Positions 52,473 through 60,950 of a stretch of DNA of 64,000 nt are shown here, piece by piece. Each line of letters opens with the position of its first letter. The stretch's first letter is position 1. The translations under genes were made by a program, and so were the position numbers. Location of the stretch: contig NZ_SBIS02000008.1 of NCBI RefSeq assembly GCF_004765815.2, positions 124,001-188,000 of the forward strand, written 5' to 3'. This DNA is from Halorussus salinus. GTDB taxonomy: Archaea > Halobacteriota > Halobacteria > Halobacteriales > Haladaptataceae. The notes below the pieces were generated by a model that did no database searches, was not told the DNA's origin, and saw only the letters and a program-made list of their open reading frames with translations.

Positions 52473-52886
52473 GTTCGCTCGTGGGTAGGTGTCGGAGGGA
52501 GTTAAAAACCGGTGTGGAGGCGAGCGCGGGTGGGTTTCGAGTTCGAGGAAACCGCTGATCGCTCCTTCGGAGTCACCACGACAGTAGACAGCACCACGAC
52601 AATAGACAGCACTTCAACAGTAGACAGCACTCCAACAGTAGACAGCACTCCAACAGTAGACAGCACTCCAACAGTGAACCGCACTGTCGCCGACAACGAG
52701 GAGTCACCGCAACCGCACTGCACCGCATCAGCCACACGCCTCCCCAACCGACTGCGTTTCTCGATCCACTGCGTTCCGCTCCGATACTCGTCCCTCGCGC
52801 GCTGATGGCGCGTCGCCCGCGGACGACGCGCCAGCGCGCGCCGGGTAGTTTGTCGAGCAATCGACTGCGGAGTCCAGTCGCGCCGA
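52473..52886. other. Intergenic region holding 18-bp tandem repeats
   Basis: Between the divergently placed Rdx gene and the end of the proteasome-like gene. Apart from the 18-bp tandem array (52583-52690) nothing can be assigned. A plus-strand frame across it (52512-52805) would read TVDSTP repeats, but its remainder lacks haloarchaeal character. Confidence 0.45.
52583..52690 (+). repeat. 18-bp tandem repeat, about six units
   Basis: AGTAGACAGCACTCCAAC units start at 52583, 52601, 52619, 52637, 52655 and 52673. Units 3-5 are identical, unit 1 and 2 differ by a few bases, unit 6 is degraded. There are no unique spacers. Function unknown. Confidence 0.8.
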
Positions 52887-53435
52887 CTACTCGCTTTCGA
52901 GTCGGTAGATGTCGATTTCCGCGCCGGTGTCCGTGTCGCGGTCGGCCGCGGCGTCGATGGCGTCGCGCGCGAGGTCTTCGGCCTTGTCCAACGACCGGTC
53001 CTCCTCGCGGCCGTCGAGGACGCCGAGGGCCAACTGCGCGCCCGACCCGAACGCGACCACCGCGTCGCCGAGGAGTCCCCCGTCGCTCCGGATGCCCCGA
53101 ATCGAGGCCGACCCGTCCTCGTCGCGGGCCGCGACGACCGCTTGGACCGACTCCTCGTCGGCGAGTTCGCTGGCGCGCGTGGCGAGTCGGGTTAGTCCCA
53201 TCTCCTCGCCGTGTTCGGTCTCGTGGGACTGGACTTCGGTTTCGAGCCTGCGCCGGAACTCGTCGATGCCGCCGGTGGTCCCGGCCCCCTCGCCGCCGAC
53301 CGCCGCCGCGCCGACCGCGCCGAAGTCGAAGACGTGGGGCTTCTCGTCGCTAGCGACGGTGTCGCCCGCGGCGTGGCGTCGGTCCCCCGCCAGCACTGCG
53401 CCCTCCTCGGACTCTATCGCGACGATGGTTGCCAT
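52887..53435 (-). CDS. 20S-proteasome-like Ntn-hydrolase family protein
   Basis: 182 residues from ATG 53435. The chain starts ATIVAIESEEGAVLAGDRRH, followed by EKPHVFDFG (the Lys33-equivalent position) and a helical core (FRRRLETEVQSHETEH, RLATRASELADEESVQAVVA). It matches proteasome beta/HslV-type folds in length and order. The Thr is the third residue rather than exposed after a propeptide, so catalytic status is uncertain. No alpha subunit is adjacent. Confidence 0.78.
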   Translation of the reverse strand: MATIVAIESEEGAVLAGDRRHAAGDTVASDEKPHVFDFGAVGAAAVGGEGAGTTGGIDEFRRRLETEVQSHETEHGEEMGLTRLATRASELADEESVQAVVAARDEDGSASIRGIRSDGGLLGDAVVAFGSGAQLALGVLDGREEDRSLDKAEDLARDAIDAAADRDTDTGAEIDIYRLESE

Positions 53436-53526
53436 GTCCCGACGGACGGCGGCCGGTCGGAAGTGCGTTGTTGCCGGAGGGCCGACGCTCGAAACGCCGT
53501 CGGTCACTGTCTCGACGCGCTGTCGG

Positions 53527-53730
53527 TTACTGCTCGGCGTAGGTCCGGTAGGACCCCCACGCGAGCGACGCCACACCGACGGTCAACACGACCAGTCCGA
53601 CGACGATGGGAACGACCGTCCCCGGAAGCGGCCCCGTCGCCGGGTTCAGTAGCATCGACCACACGGCGTACACCGCCAGCGTGACGCCGAGGATGGTCGC
53701 GAGGTGGTTGGCCGCGTGCTGTCGAGTCAT
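53527..53730 (-). CDS. Small two-helix membrane protein
   Basis: 67 residues from ATG 53730, with two hydrophobic helices (HLATILGVTLAVYAVWSMLL, TVVPIVVGLVVLTVGVASLA) and a short basic loop-free tail (GSYRTYAEQ). No family recognised. Its start faces the plus-strand hydrolase-like gene (121 bases between starts). Confidence 0.65.
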   Translation of the reverse strand: MTRQHAANHLATILGVTLAVYAVWSMLLNPATGPLPGTVVPIVVGLVVLTVGVASLAWGSYRTYAEQ

Positions 53731-53851
53731 GACGACGGTCCCGGCTTCGCCGTCCCGAAAAGTACGCTTTGGGGAGGTCCGCGGTGGCCGGTGGCCTCTT
53801 TTGGCTCCTCGACGTAGTACCGACCGAGAAGCGACCGATTTTCCTTCGACC

Positions 53852-54391
53852 ATGTATCCCCTCGGCCACTTCGGCGTCGCGCTGCTGTTCACCGCGCCGA
53901 TAGCCGCGGGGCTTCGCCCGCGGACGCAGACGGGGTTCACGTCGTACGCGCTAGCGGCGGCGTTGGTCCCGGACTTCGACAGGCACGTTCCCGGTCTCGT
54001 CCACCACGGAATCACGCACACGTTTGCCTTCGCCGCCGTCGTCGGTCTCGTCGGCGGCGTGGTCGCGTCGGTCGCAGTGGTGGTCTCCCGGCGGACGAGC
54101 GAGGAGGGCTTCGGAGACGAGTTCGACCCGGTGCGCGTCTTCGCGTTCGTCTCGCTTGGCTTCTTCGTCGGCACCGCCAGCCACGTCGTCGGCGACCTGC
54201 TCGTCCTCCTGCCGGGGACGAAACCGGTGAGTCCGCTCTGGCCGTTCAGCACCGAGACGTACCGCGTCGAGTTCCTCCGACTCGGGAATCCGGTCCGGAA
54301 CGCGGTGTTCCTCGTCGTCGGCCTCGCGGGTCACGGCGTGGTCAGTTGGCGCGCGTCTCCCGACACCGGCAGGTCGCTCCGGACCGACTGA
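53852..54391 (+). CDS. Metal-dependent membrane hydrolase (YdjM/DUF457-like)
   Basis: 179 residues from ATG 53852. His/Asp pattern of the family is clear: MYPLGHFGVALLF, VPDFDRHVPGLVHHGITHTF and GTASHVVGDLLVLLPG, with membrane helices between. Members are integral-membrane metal-dependent hydrolases of uncertain substrate, induced by DNA damage in E. coli. Confidence 0.88.
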   Translation: MYPLGHFGVALLFTAPIAAGLRPRTQTGFTSYALAAALVPDFDRHVPGLVHHGITHTFAFAAVVGLVGGVVASVAVVVSRRTSEEGFGDEFDPVRVFAFVSLGFFVGTASHVVGDLLVLLPGTKPVSPLWPFSTETYRVEFLRLGNPVRNAVFLVVGLAGHGVVSWRASPDTGRSLRTD

Positions 54392-54528
54392 TTCGTCGCG
54401 GACGCCCGACGACCGGGGTCCTCGTCGGGATTCGTCGTCCGGCCGCCGGTTCGTGCGCGTTTCGGTGGTACGTACGAACCGATTTCCCGCCCGGAGACCG
54501 CTCCTTCGTTTTTGCCATTTACCGATAG

Positions 54529-55062
54529 TTGAAACTCGACTGGCTCGGATTCCAGTCGCCTAACGACCGCTTGATTCGACAACTGGCCAACGAGATTAAC
54601 CCCGAGGATAAGTTTGTTCTCCTCGTCCCGGAGGGGGCAGTCTACTACACCATGAACGGAAACGAGACCGACACCACGGCGAGCGAAGCCGCGTTGCAGG
54701 ACAGCGGCGGGGAAGCGTACATGTTCCAGAACCAGTTCTTCCCCGACGGTCGATTCCACGTCGTCTCGACCGAACTGCAGGGGATGTCGACGCCCGCCGG
54801 GGCTGGCGAAGGCCAGTTCCTCGCTAGCTTCGACAATCGGCTCATCCAGTACGTGGGGGCCAGAAACATGTTCGCGTTCTTCTTCCCCTACGAGGACGCC
54901 GAGATAGAGCAGGGCGTCCTCTACCGGCTCGGGGGTGACTGGGAGGACATCGACGACGGCAACAACAACGGGGGCGGGGACACGCCCTCCTCGAACCTCG
55001 TCAACGTGACGTTCAGCGCGGTCGGCAACGTCGATAACGACGACGGCTGGTTCGACTTCTGA
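54529..55062 (+). CDS. Uncharacterised protein, paralogue of the next gene, start uncertain
   Basis: Up to 177 residues from TTG 54529, or 136 from ATG 54652. The part MFQNQFFPDGRFHVVSTEL and NRLIQYVGARNMFAFFFPYE matches the following protein (MFNTQFHPRARFEVNSQ, TRVIDYRIGRQSWALLFPYE). Unlike that protein it has no Tat signal in this reading, so either the signal was lost or the protein is cytoplasmic. An Asn/Gly-rich stretch (DDGNNNGGG) precedes the last strand. Function unknown. Confidence 0.55.
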   Translation: MKLDWLGFQSPNDRLIRQLANEINPEDKFVLLVPEGAVYYTMNGNETDTTASEAALQDSGGEAYMFQNQFFPDGRFHVVSTELQGMSTPAGAGEGQFLASFDNRLIQYVGARNMFAFFFPYEDAEIEQGVLYRLGGDWEDIDDGNNNGGGDTPSSNLVNVTFSAVGNVDNDDGWFDF

Positions 55063-55071
55063 GACACGACC

Positions 55072-55731
55072 ATGACCGAAAACGACACCATCATCGACGG
55101 AATCGCGGACGAATCGTCTCGTCGGTCGTTCATGAAGAAGAGCGCCATCGCCTCCGGGGGCCTCGCGATGGGCCTCTCGGGGACGGGGACGGTCGCGGCA
55201 CAGGACGGAGGCGACCAGAACGGGGACGCCATGCGCGGGCTGATGTTCAACACGCAGTTCCACCCGCGCGCCCGGTTCGAAGTGAACTCCCAAGCCATCG
55301 ACTGGGCACCGATAGAGACCGACCAGCAGGGCGACAACTTCCTCGCGGACCCGAACGACGAACTGCTGTTCGACGACCCCGAAGTGTTCGCCAACTTCAA
55401 CACCCGCGTCATCGACTACCGAATCGGCCGCCAGTCGTGGGCGCTCCTGTTCCCCTACGAACAGGCGAACGTCCAGCAGGGCCAGACCTACCAATTGAGT
55501 CCGGCGTTCAGTCCCTACGGTCCCGATGACTTCCAGCAGTTCGGCATCGACCAAGGCGACTACGACGGATTCTACGGCCCGGACCAGAGCCAGTACGCCA
55601 ACCAAGGCTACAACGAACTCGGCATGGTCACCGTCGAGTTCTCGCCCGTCGGTGGCGACGGCGGCGGTGGCGGCGGTGACGGCGGAACGCAGGGCGACGG
55701 CAATCAGACCGACGGAAACGAGACCGCCTGA
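55072..55731 (+). CDS. Tat-exported uncharacterised protein, paralogue of the preceding gene
   Basis: 219 residues, starting 9 bases after the preceding stop. Tat signal (SRRSFMKKSAIASGGLAMG), then a beta-rich domain with LMFNTQFHPRARFEV and SWALLFPYEQANVQQGQTY, shared with the preceding gene. It has a Gln/Asn/Tyr-rich stretch (FYGPDQSQYANQGYNELG) and a Gly-rich tail. Probably a secreted matrix or binding protein. No family recognised. Confidence 0.65.
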   Translation: MTENDTIIDGIADESSRRSFMKKSAIASGGLAMGLSGTGTVAAQDGGDQNGDAMRGLMFNTQFHPRARFEVNSQAIDWAPIETDQQGDNFLADPNDELLFDDPEVFANFNTRVIDYRIGRQSWALLFPYEQANVQQGQTYQLSPAFSPYGPDDFQQFGIDQGDYDGFYGPDQSQYANQGYNELGMVTVEFSPVGGDGGGGGGDGGTQGDGNQTDGNETA

Positions 55732-55876
55732 CGGGAACGAAACCATCTGACGGACTCGCTAACGAGAGCGGTAATCGTTACTCCGCAATTCGGTCGCCGT
55801 TTTTCGAAGCGCCCGGAACGGGAGTGAGTGCTAGACAGTCAAAAGAGTCTTCTCCGCGGTCGGCCCCGGCAATCGG

Positions 55877-56401
55877 TTACTCGCCGGTGCTGACGCCGGG
55901 ACCGGTCCTGATTTCTACGCCGGGAATCTGGGTCGCGTTCAGTCCGACCCACTCGCCCGGACACTCCTCGACGCGGTTGGCGACGAACGGCGTCCCCAGC
56001 GGGACGGGCGAGTCCTGTTCGTCCACGTAGATGGTGTCGAGTTCGACGAGTCTGTTCGCGCGAACCACCGGTTGGGCACCGGAGAACATTGACCGCAAGT
56101 CCCCCGCCGCGCTCTCCCAATCGACGATGATACCCTCCCAGACGCCTACGTCGGTCGGCGGCCAGTCGGCGAACGCGCACCCCGCCACCTCGCTCACGTC
56201 CGAGTTCTCCTCGTCTCGGTCGGTCATGAGCAGTATCTTCTGTCTGGGTCCCCCTTCGAGGCGCTCGGGATAGTCCAAGACGACGCGTCTCGCCGTGCGC
56301 GCGGCGGACGGTTCGTCCTGCGACAACACGCCAGCCAGCCCCACCGGTGCGACCGCGCTCTTCTTCAGGAACTCCCGTCTGTCGATGTCCGTGTCGTGCA
56401 T
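55877..56401 (-). CDS. Tat-exported uncharacterised protein
   Basis: 174 residues with Tat signal (DRREFLKKSAVAPVGLAGVL) and a mature domain carrying two Cys (VAGCAFADWPP, RVEECPGEWVG) that may form a disulfide. No detectable link to the two proteins encoded just before, apart from export route and position. Function unknown. Confidence 0.65.
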   Translation of the reverse strand: MHDTDIDRREFLKKSAVAPVGLAGVLSQDEPSAARTARRVVLDYPERLEGGPRQKILLMTDRDEENSDVSEVAGCAFADWPPTDVGVWEGIIVDWESAAGDLRSMFSGAQPVVRANRLVELDTIYVDEQDSPVPLGTPFVANRVEECPGEWVGLNATQIPGVEIRTGPGVSTGE

Positions 56402-56629
56402 AGTAGATACCCCCGAAACCGTACCGGAGTCGTAGCCCGTGCGTCCACTGGTTGGTTCGTCGCGTCGCCGGTCCGCGTCGAGTAGGCCGACGGTTCGCCG
56501 GACGCGACCGGACTCTCCGCTCCGACTCCTCCCTGCGCGCCCAAAAGGCGTGTGGCCGACGCGTTCGGCGTCCGACCCGACGAACGGCCGAAGAATGAAT
56601 TACTACTCTCGTACTCCTCTCGTACACGG

Positions 56630-57733
56630 ATGTCTCAGGCCGAGAAACTCCGAGTGGGCGTCGTCGGCGGCGGCTACATCGGAACCACGGTGGGCGCACA
56701 GTTCAACACCGACCCGCGCTCGACGGTGACGGCGCTGGCGGACGTGAATCCCGAGACCAGACGCACCGCTGGCGAGAGTCTTTACGTCGGCGAGGGGTCT
56801 CAGTACGAGGAGTACCGCGAGATGTTCGACGCCGAACCGCTCGACGCGGTACTCGTCGCCACGCCTCACACGCTCCACTACGAGATGGTGACGGCGGCGC
56901 TCGACCGGGACCTCCACGTCTTCTGCGACAAGCCGCTGACGACCGACTTGGAGGAGGCCCGCGACCTCGCGGAGCGCGACGAGGAGACCGACCGAGTCCT
57001 GATGGTCGGCTACCAGCGCCACCTCAACCCGGCGTTCCAGACCGCCCGCGAGCGGTGGCAGGGGAGCGACGCCCCGAGCAGTGCGGACGCCGCGACCGGC
57101 ACCGACGCCGCGAGCGGCGACTCGGACGCGGACGCCGGTTCGACCGCGGACGCGGCGTCGAACCCGGAACCGGACTTCGTGAGCGCCGAAATCACGCAGA
57201 ACTGGATTTCCCGGTTCGAGGACACGTGGCGGACCGACCCGGACCTCTCGGGCGGCGGGAACCTCTACGACACCGGGAGCCACCTCGTGGACGCCGTGCT
57301 GTGGACCACCGGACTCGTCCCCGAGGAGGTCAGCGCCGAGATGGTGTTCGCCGACGACGAGGGCCGGGTGGACGAGCGCGCAATCCTGACCGTCGAGTTC
57401 AAGAACGGTGCCCACGGAACCATCTCGGTCCACAGCGACGCGCCCTGCGTCCGCGAACACATCCACGTCTGGGACGACGAGGGCGCGGTCTACCTCGAAG
57501 GCCGCCAGTGGGAGGAGCGCGAACTCGAACGCGTCGAGGCCGACAGCACGACGGTCATCCCCTACATCGACCGGAGCCAACAGCGCACGAAGGCCGAGGC
57601 GTTCCTCGATTGCATCGAGACCGGCGAGGAACCGCCCGCCACGGCCCGCGACGCGCTGGCCGTGACGGCGTTGACGGAAGCGGCCTACGAGTCGGCGCGG
57701 AGTGGGGAGAAGGTGGCAGTCGAACTGAATTGA
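56630..57733 (+). CDS. Gfo/Idh/MocA family oxidoreductase
   Basis: 367 residues from ATG 56630; a gaattac element about 30 bases upstream fits a leaderless start. Rossmann NAD(P) site: LRVGVVGGGYIGTTVGAQFN; family motifs: VATPHTLHYEMVTAALDRDL, FCDKPLTTDLEEA (catalytic Lys) and GGGNLYDTGSHLVDAVLW. An inserted Ala/Asp/Ser-rich loop (about 143-175) is unusual. It oxidises or reduces a sugar or inositol, probably a nucleotide-sugar given the glycan genes that follow. Confidence 0.9.
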   Translation: MSQAEKLRVGVVGGGYIGTTVGAQFNTDPRSTVTALADVNPETRRTAGESLYVGEGSQYEEYREMFDAEPLDAVLVATPHTLHYEMVTAALDRDLHVFCDKPLTTDLEEARDLAERDEETDRVLMVGYQRHLNPAFQTARERWQGSDAPSSADAATGTDAASGDSDADAGSTADAASNPEPDFVSAEITQNWISRFEDTWRTDPDLSGGGNLYDTGSHLVDAVLWTTGLVPEEVSAEMVFADDEGRVDERAILTVEFKNGAHGTISVHSDAPCVREHIHVWDDEGAVYLEGRQWEERELERVEADSTTVIPYIDRSQQRTKAEAFLDCIETGEEPPATARDALAVTALTEAAYESARSGEKVAVELN

Positions 57734-57746
57734 CCGAACGCCACGA

Positions 57747-57754
57747 TTTTTATT
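57747..57754 (+). promoter_or_regulatory. TATA box for small AT-rich membrane gene
   Basis: tttttatt centred about 26 bases before ATG 57776; leaderless spacing. Confidence 0.5.
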
Positions 57755-57775
57755 CTGGACTGCTATAGAAAAGTT

Positions 57776-58033
57776 ATGTTTGAACTGCTACGCGAATCAG
57801 GCGAAACCGTACTTGGTGGTGCTATTGCCGGTGTTGTTGCTACTGCAATCACTCAAAGCAGTAGTGAAATATCGGCTACTTTCTTGGCGATTACCGGGGT
57901 TGCGATGCTTGTATTTTATAAAGGATGGATGAAAATCCTTGACAGCAGATACTCAGAAGAAAATAGCAAAAGAGAAAACAAGATAGTTGAAAATGAAAGG
58001 AGAAAGGCCGACAAAAATTGGAAGTACACCTAA
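57776..58033 (+). CDS. Small AT-rich membrane protein, probably acquired
   Basis: 85 residues. One long hydrophobic hairpin (LGGAIAGVVATAITQ ... TFLAITGVAMLVFYKGW) is followed by a basic, Asn/Lys-rich coiled tail (SKRENKIVENERRKADKN). Its codons use A/T in third positions and Lys/Asn/Ile are frequent, unlike all neighbours. It ends 2 bases from the convergent phosphodiesterase gene. Family unknown; phage, plasmid or toxin-type small membrane proteins can look like this. Confidence 0.6.
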   Translation: MFELLRESGETVLGGAIAGVVATAITQSSSEISATFLAITGVAMLVFYKGWMKILDSRYSEENSKRENKIVENERRKADKNWKYT

Positions 58034-58034
58034 T

Positions 58035-59678
58035 TTACTGTTCGATGTCTCCGACCACTTCCCGCACCGCGCGCTTCGCCTCGACCTTCCCGTCGAACCG
58101 CTCGCGCTCGCCGCGCACGTCCACCACGTCGTCGCGGACCTCGCCGTCCATCTCCTCGGGCACCGGCACGTCCAGTAGCGAGCAGGCCGTCGGCGCGAAG
58201 TCGGTGAGGTCCACCGTCACGCCGGTCTCGCTCTCGACGGGACCGCCCCACGCGTAGAAGATGCCGTGCATCTCGTGTTGGGAGGTGTGGGAACCGGTCT
58301 TGGGCGGGTCGGCGAACACGCGCTTGGTCTTCATCGTCTGGGGGTACTGAATCTGGTAGCCCGGCGCGGGCATGCAGACGAGGTCCGGGCGCGTCTCGTC
58401 GTACTCGTCGCCGTACACGTCCTCGCCGTACAGCACCGAGTCGATGACGCGCTCGCCGCGCTCGGGGTGTTCGATGGCCAGTAGCTCCTCGCGCAGGCTT
58501 TCGCGCACGTCGTCGTACATCTCGGGCGAAATCGCGCCCTCGTCGTGGTCGTCGGTGTTCAGATAGATTTGGCCGCCGCTGGCGACGGTGAACGCCGCGG
58601 TCCGACTCCAGTCGATGTCCTTCCGGGAGATGGTCAGCAGTTCCGCGAGGTCCGGGCCGGAGCCGTCGCCGCTGGTGCGGGCGACACCCATCTTGAGCTT
58701 CGAGAACAGGTTGAGTTCGCTCATCGCCGTCTCCACGGCGTCGTAGACGTGGTTGTAGCCGAACTGCTTGAGGCGGGTCCACGGCCGGTCTTCGAGTTCG
58801 AGGTAGCCCGCCTGATGGAGCCACGAGTTGAGGTTGATGGTCTGGTAGATGGGACCGTGGCCGTGGTCCGAGAGGACCATCATGGTGTCCTCGTCGTCCA
58901 TGCGCTCCATGACCCAGCCCAAGAAGTCGTCGTAGAGTTCCAGCAGTTGGAGGGGCTTGTCGTCGTACCGCGCCGCAACGTCGGGGTCGTGCTTCGGATG
59001 AGTCTCGTCCAGCACGTGCCCGAGGACGTGCAACACGTTGTCGGGGCCGGAGAAGACCAGCGAGTAGAAGTCACAGCCGTACTCGTCCACGAGCATCTTG
59101 GCGACCTCGATGCGCTTTCGCTCGATTTCGAAGAAGGCGTCGAGGAGTCCGCCGAGGTTCTCCTCGTCGGTCCCGTCGTCGTAGCTCTCGTAGGGGTCCA
59201 CGTCGTACTCGCCGACGCGCGATTCGATGTCCGCCTCCAACTGGTCGGGGAAGGCGTACGACCCCGACGAGGGCGTCGTGATGTTGTCCGAGATGTGGAA
59301 CCCGGAGGTCCGCGACGGGGGATACCCCGGCATGACGTTCATCACGCCCGAGCGTCTGCCCTCGGCGTCCAGATACTCCCAGACGGGCACCGACTGCTCG
59401 CGGAGGGTGTCGGCGTTGACGAAGTTGGTGCCGTACCCGCCCTCCTCTTTGAGCATGAAGTTGTAGACGCCGTGGTTGCCGGGGTTGCGCCCCGTGGCGA
59501 ACGAACTCCACGCTATCATCGAGAGGGGCGGGACCGTAGAGCGCGTCGTCCCATCGGTGCCCTCGCCGCGCATCCGCTCGAAGTTGGGGAGTCGTCCCGC
59601 GTCGATGCCTCTATCAACCAGTTCGGGCGGTACGCCGTCCAGCCCGAAGACGTAGACTGAGCCGTCGCTCATCGTCAC
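58035..59678 (-). CDS. Alkaline-phosphatase-superfamily phosphodiesterase/nucleotide pyrophosphatase
   Basis: 547 residues. Start is GTG 59678 (GTGA overlap with the upstream stop) or ATG 59672. The metal-binding AlkP core is seen in VFGLDGVPPELVDRGIDAGR, LSMIAWSSFATGRNPGNHGV, FSGPDNVLHVLGH and SDHGHGPIYQTINLN. Such enzymes cleave phosphodiesters or sugar-nucleotides and often sit in surface-glycan loci. Third gene of a minus-strand operon after GT2 and a small VapB-like gene. Confidence 0.9.
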   Translation of the reverse strand: MTMSDGSVYVFGLDGVPPELVDRGIDAGRLPNFERMRGEGTDGTTRSTVPPLSMIAWSSFATGRNPGNHGVYNFMLKEEGGYGTNFVNADTLREQSVPVWEYLDAEGRRSGVMNVMPGYPPSRTSGFHISDNITTPSSGSYAFPDQLEADIESRVGEYDVDPYESYDDGTDEENLGGLLDAFFEIERKRIEVAKMLVDEYGCDFYSLVFSGPDNVLHVLGHVLDETHPKHDPDVAARYDDKPLQLLELYDDFLGWVMERMDDEDTMMVLSDHGHGPIYQTINLNSWLHQAGYLELEDRPWTRLKQFGYNHVYDAVETAMSELNLFSKLKMGVARTSGDGSGPDLAELLTISRKDIDWSRTAAFTVASGGQIYLNTDDHDEGAISPEMYDDVRESLREELLAIEHPERGERVIDSVLYGEDVYGDEYDETRPDLVCMPAPGYQIQYPQTMKTKRVFADPPKTGSHTSQHEMHGIFYAWGGPVESETGVTVDLTDFAPTACSLLDVPVPEEMDGEVRDDVVDVRGERERFDGKVEAKRAVREVVGDIEQ

Positions 59679-59893
59679 TTTTCGAGGTACCCCAGTTGTT
59701 CGAGGCGGTCCTCCACCACGTCGTCGTCGGCGCTGTCGGCGGCCCCGCTGGCCGCGTCGCCGCGCTCGATTTCGGCGGCGGTCGATTCGAGGACGTACTC
59801 GGCGAGGTCGTCGGCGTCGTCGAACCCGTCGAGTTCGTCGGCGAGCAGTTCGTAGCGGTCGCTGAGGTTCGCGGGGAGTCGTATCGTAGACAT
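59675..59893 (-). CDS. Small antitoxin-like (VapB/DUF7557-type) protein
   Basis: 72 residues from ATG 59893; the preceding gene stops one base upstream of it. MSTIRLPANLSDRYELLADE gives a strand with ribbon-helix-helix-like start, then an acidic helix (DDADDLAEYVLESTAAEI) and a tail ending EDRLEQLGYLEK. VapB-like proteins bind DNA and neutralise a VapC RNase, but no PIN-domain gene is adjacent. In this operon it more likely has another, perhaps regulatory, role. Confidence 0.75.
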   Translation of the reverse strand: MSTIRLPANLSDRYELLADELDGFDDADDLAEYVLESTAAEIERGDAASGAADSADDDVVEDRLEQLGYLEK

Positions 59894-59894
59894 G

Positions 59895-60665
59895 TTAGCT
59901 GTTGTCTCGGGGGGAAGTCGGTCGTCGTCGCTTCGCGAGTCGCGCCAGAAACGCCAGCACGGCGAGCCCGTGTTTGACCGGGTTGTGGGTCTGGCCTTCC
60001 AAATCGTCGTAGCGCGCGTCGATGGCGCGCTCGGCGATGGTCAGGTCCTCGCTGGTCGCGGAGTCTATCATCTCGCTCTCGACGCCCATGCCATCGGTCG
60101 TCAGCGAGAGGGTTTCGAGCGCCTCGGGGGAGAAGGCTCGATAGCCGCTCTGGGTGTCGGTCAGGTCCTCGCCGCCGGTCACGCGCGAGGTGCAGTAGTC
60201 GAGCAGGACCTGTCCCACCCGCCGGTAGGCGGGCGTCTCGTCGTCGGGGTCGTCGGCGAGGTACCGACTCCCGATGACCATGTCGGCGTTGTCGTCCACG
60301 ACCGGTTCGGCCAGCGAGGGCACGTCGGCGGGGTCGTGCTGACCGTCGGCGTCCAGCAGGACCAGCGCGTCGCATTCGGCCTGCTGGGCGTGGTCGAACA
60401 GGGTCCGGACCGCGGCTCCCTTGCCCCGGTTTCGCTCGTGGCGCAACACCGTCACGTCGGCCTGTTCGGCGATTTCGGGAGTCCTGTCGGTACTGCCGTC
60501 GTCTACCACCACCACGTCGTCGGCCCACCGCTTGACCCCGAGGACGGTACTCCCGATACCGCTCTCCTCGTTGTACGCGGGGATGCCGACGACGACGTGG
60601 GCGCTGCCGAGACGTTGCTCGGCAGAGTGGGCGACTCCCTCGCCCTCGGCTACCTGTAAACTCAT
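59895..60665 (-). CDS. Family 2 glycosyltransferase (dolichyl-phosphate sugar synthase-like)
   Basis: 256 residues from ATG 60665. GT2 motifs: VVVGIPAYNEESGIGSTVLG, DDVVVVDDGSTDRTPEIAEQ, LVLLDADGQHDPADVP (metal-binding DxD-type) and DTQSGYRAFSPEALETL. It transfers a sugar from a nucleotide donor, often to dolichyl phosphate in archaeal N-glycosylation. The tail is basic (ARLAKRRRPTSPRDNS). First gene of a three-gene minus-strand unit. Confidence 0.93.
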   Translation of the reverse strand: MSLQVAEGEGVAHSAEQRLGSAHVVVGIPAYNEESGIGSTVLGVKRWADDVVVVDDGSTDRTPEIAEQADVTVLRHERNRGKGAAVRTLFDHAQQAECDALVLLDADGQHDPADVPSLAEPVVDDNADMVIGSRYLADDPDDETPAYRRVGQVLLDYCTSRVTGGEDLTDTQSGYRAFSPEALETLSLTTDGMGVESEMIDSATSEDLTIAERAIDARYDDLEGQTHNPVKHGLAVLAFLARLAKRRRPTSPRDNS

Positions 60666-60945
60666 GATTCCTTCGGAGTATTCGTCCGTTTCTCGCCACT
60701 TTGTTCTCAAGCGCCTATATCGAGATAGCGGTAGGTTGCCCCGACTATAGGACCGCCGTACGGGGTTTACGCGGCGTATCGAGTGGTACACCGTGCCTAG
60801 GGTTCGGTCGAGCGACAGGTTCGACCGGAGCGGTTGGGACCGCCTACGACCGGGCGAGCAGGGAGTAGGCACCGGTTGGCGGGAATCAATGGAAACGCAG
60901 GATAAAGAGAAGGCAGAACTGGAACGAAATCCGAGCGAAGTAGCG

Positions 60946-60950
60946 AAAAA
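60946..60950 (-). terminator. T5 tract directly after GT4 stop
   Basis: aaaaa on the plus strand reads as T5 immediately after the stop codon of the glycosyltransferase at 60951, suiting transcript termination. Confidence 0.45.

Noticed and set aside
52583-52690. CRISPR array
   Set aside because: Units are directly adjacent without unique spacers, and no cas genes are in the window.
59675-59893. Complete VapBC toxin-antitoxin module
   Set aside because: The VapB-like gene is present but the neighbours are glycan enzymes; no PIN-domain toxin is adjacent.
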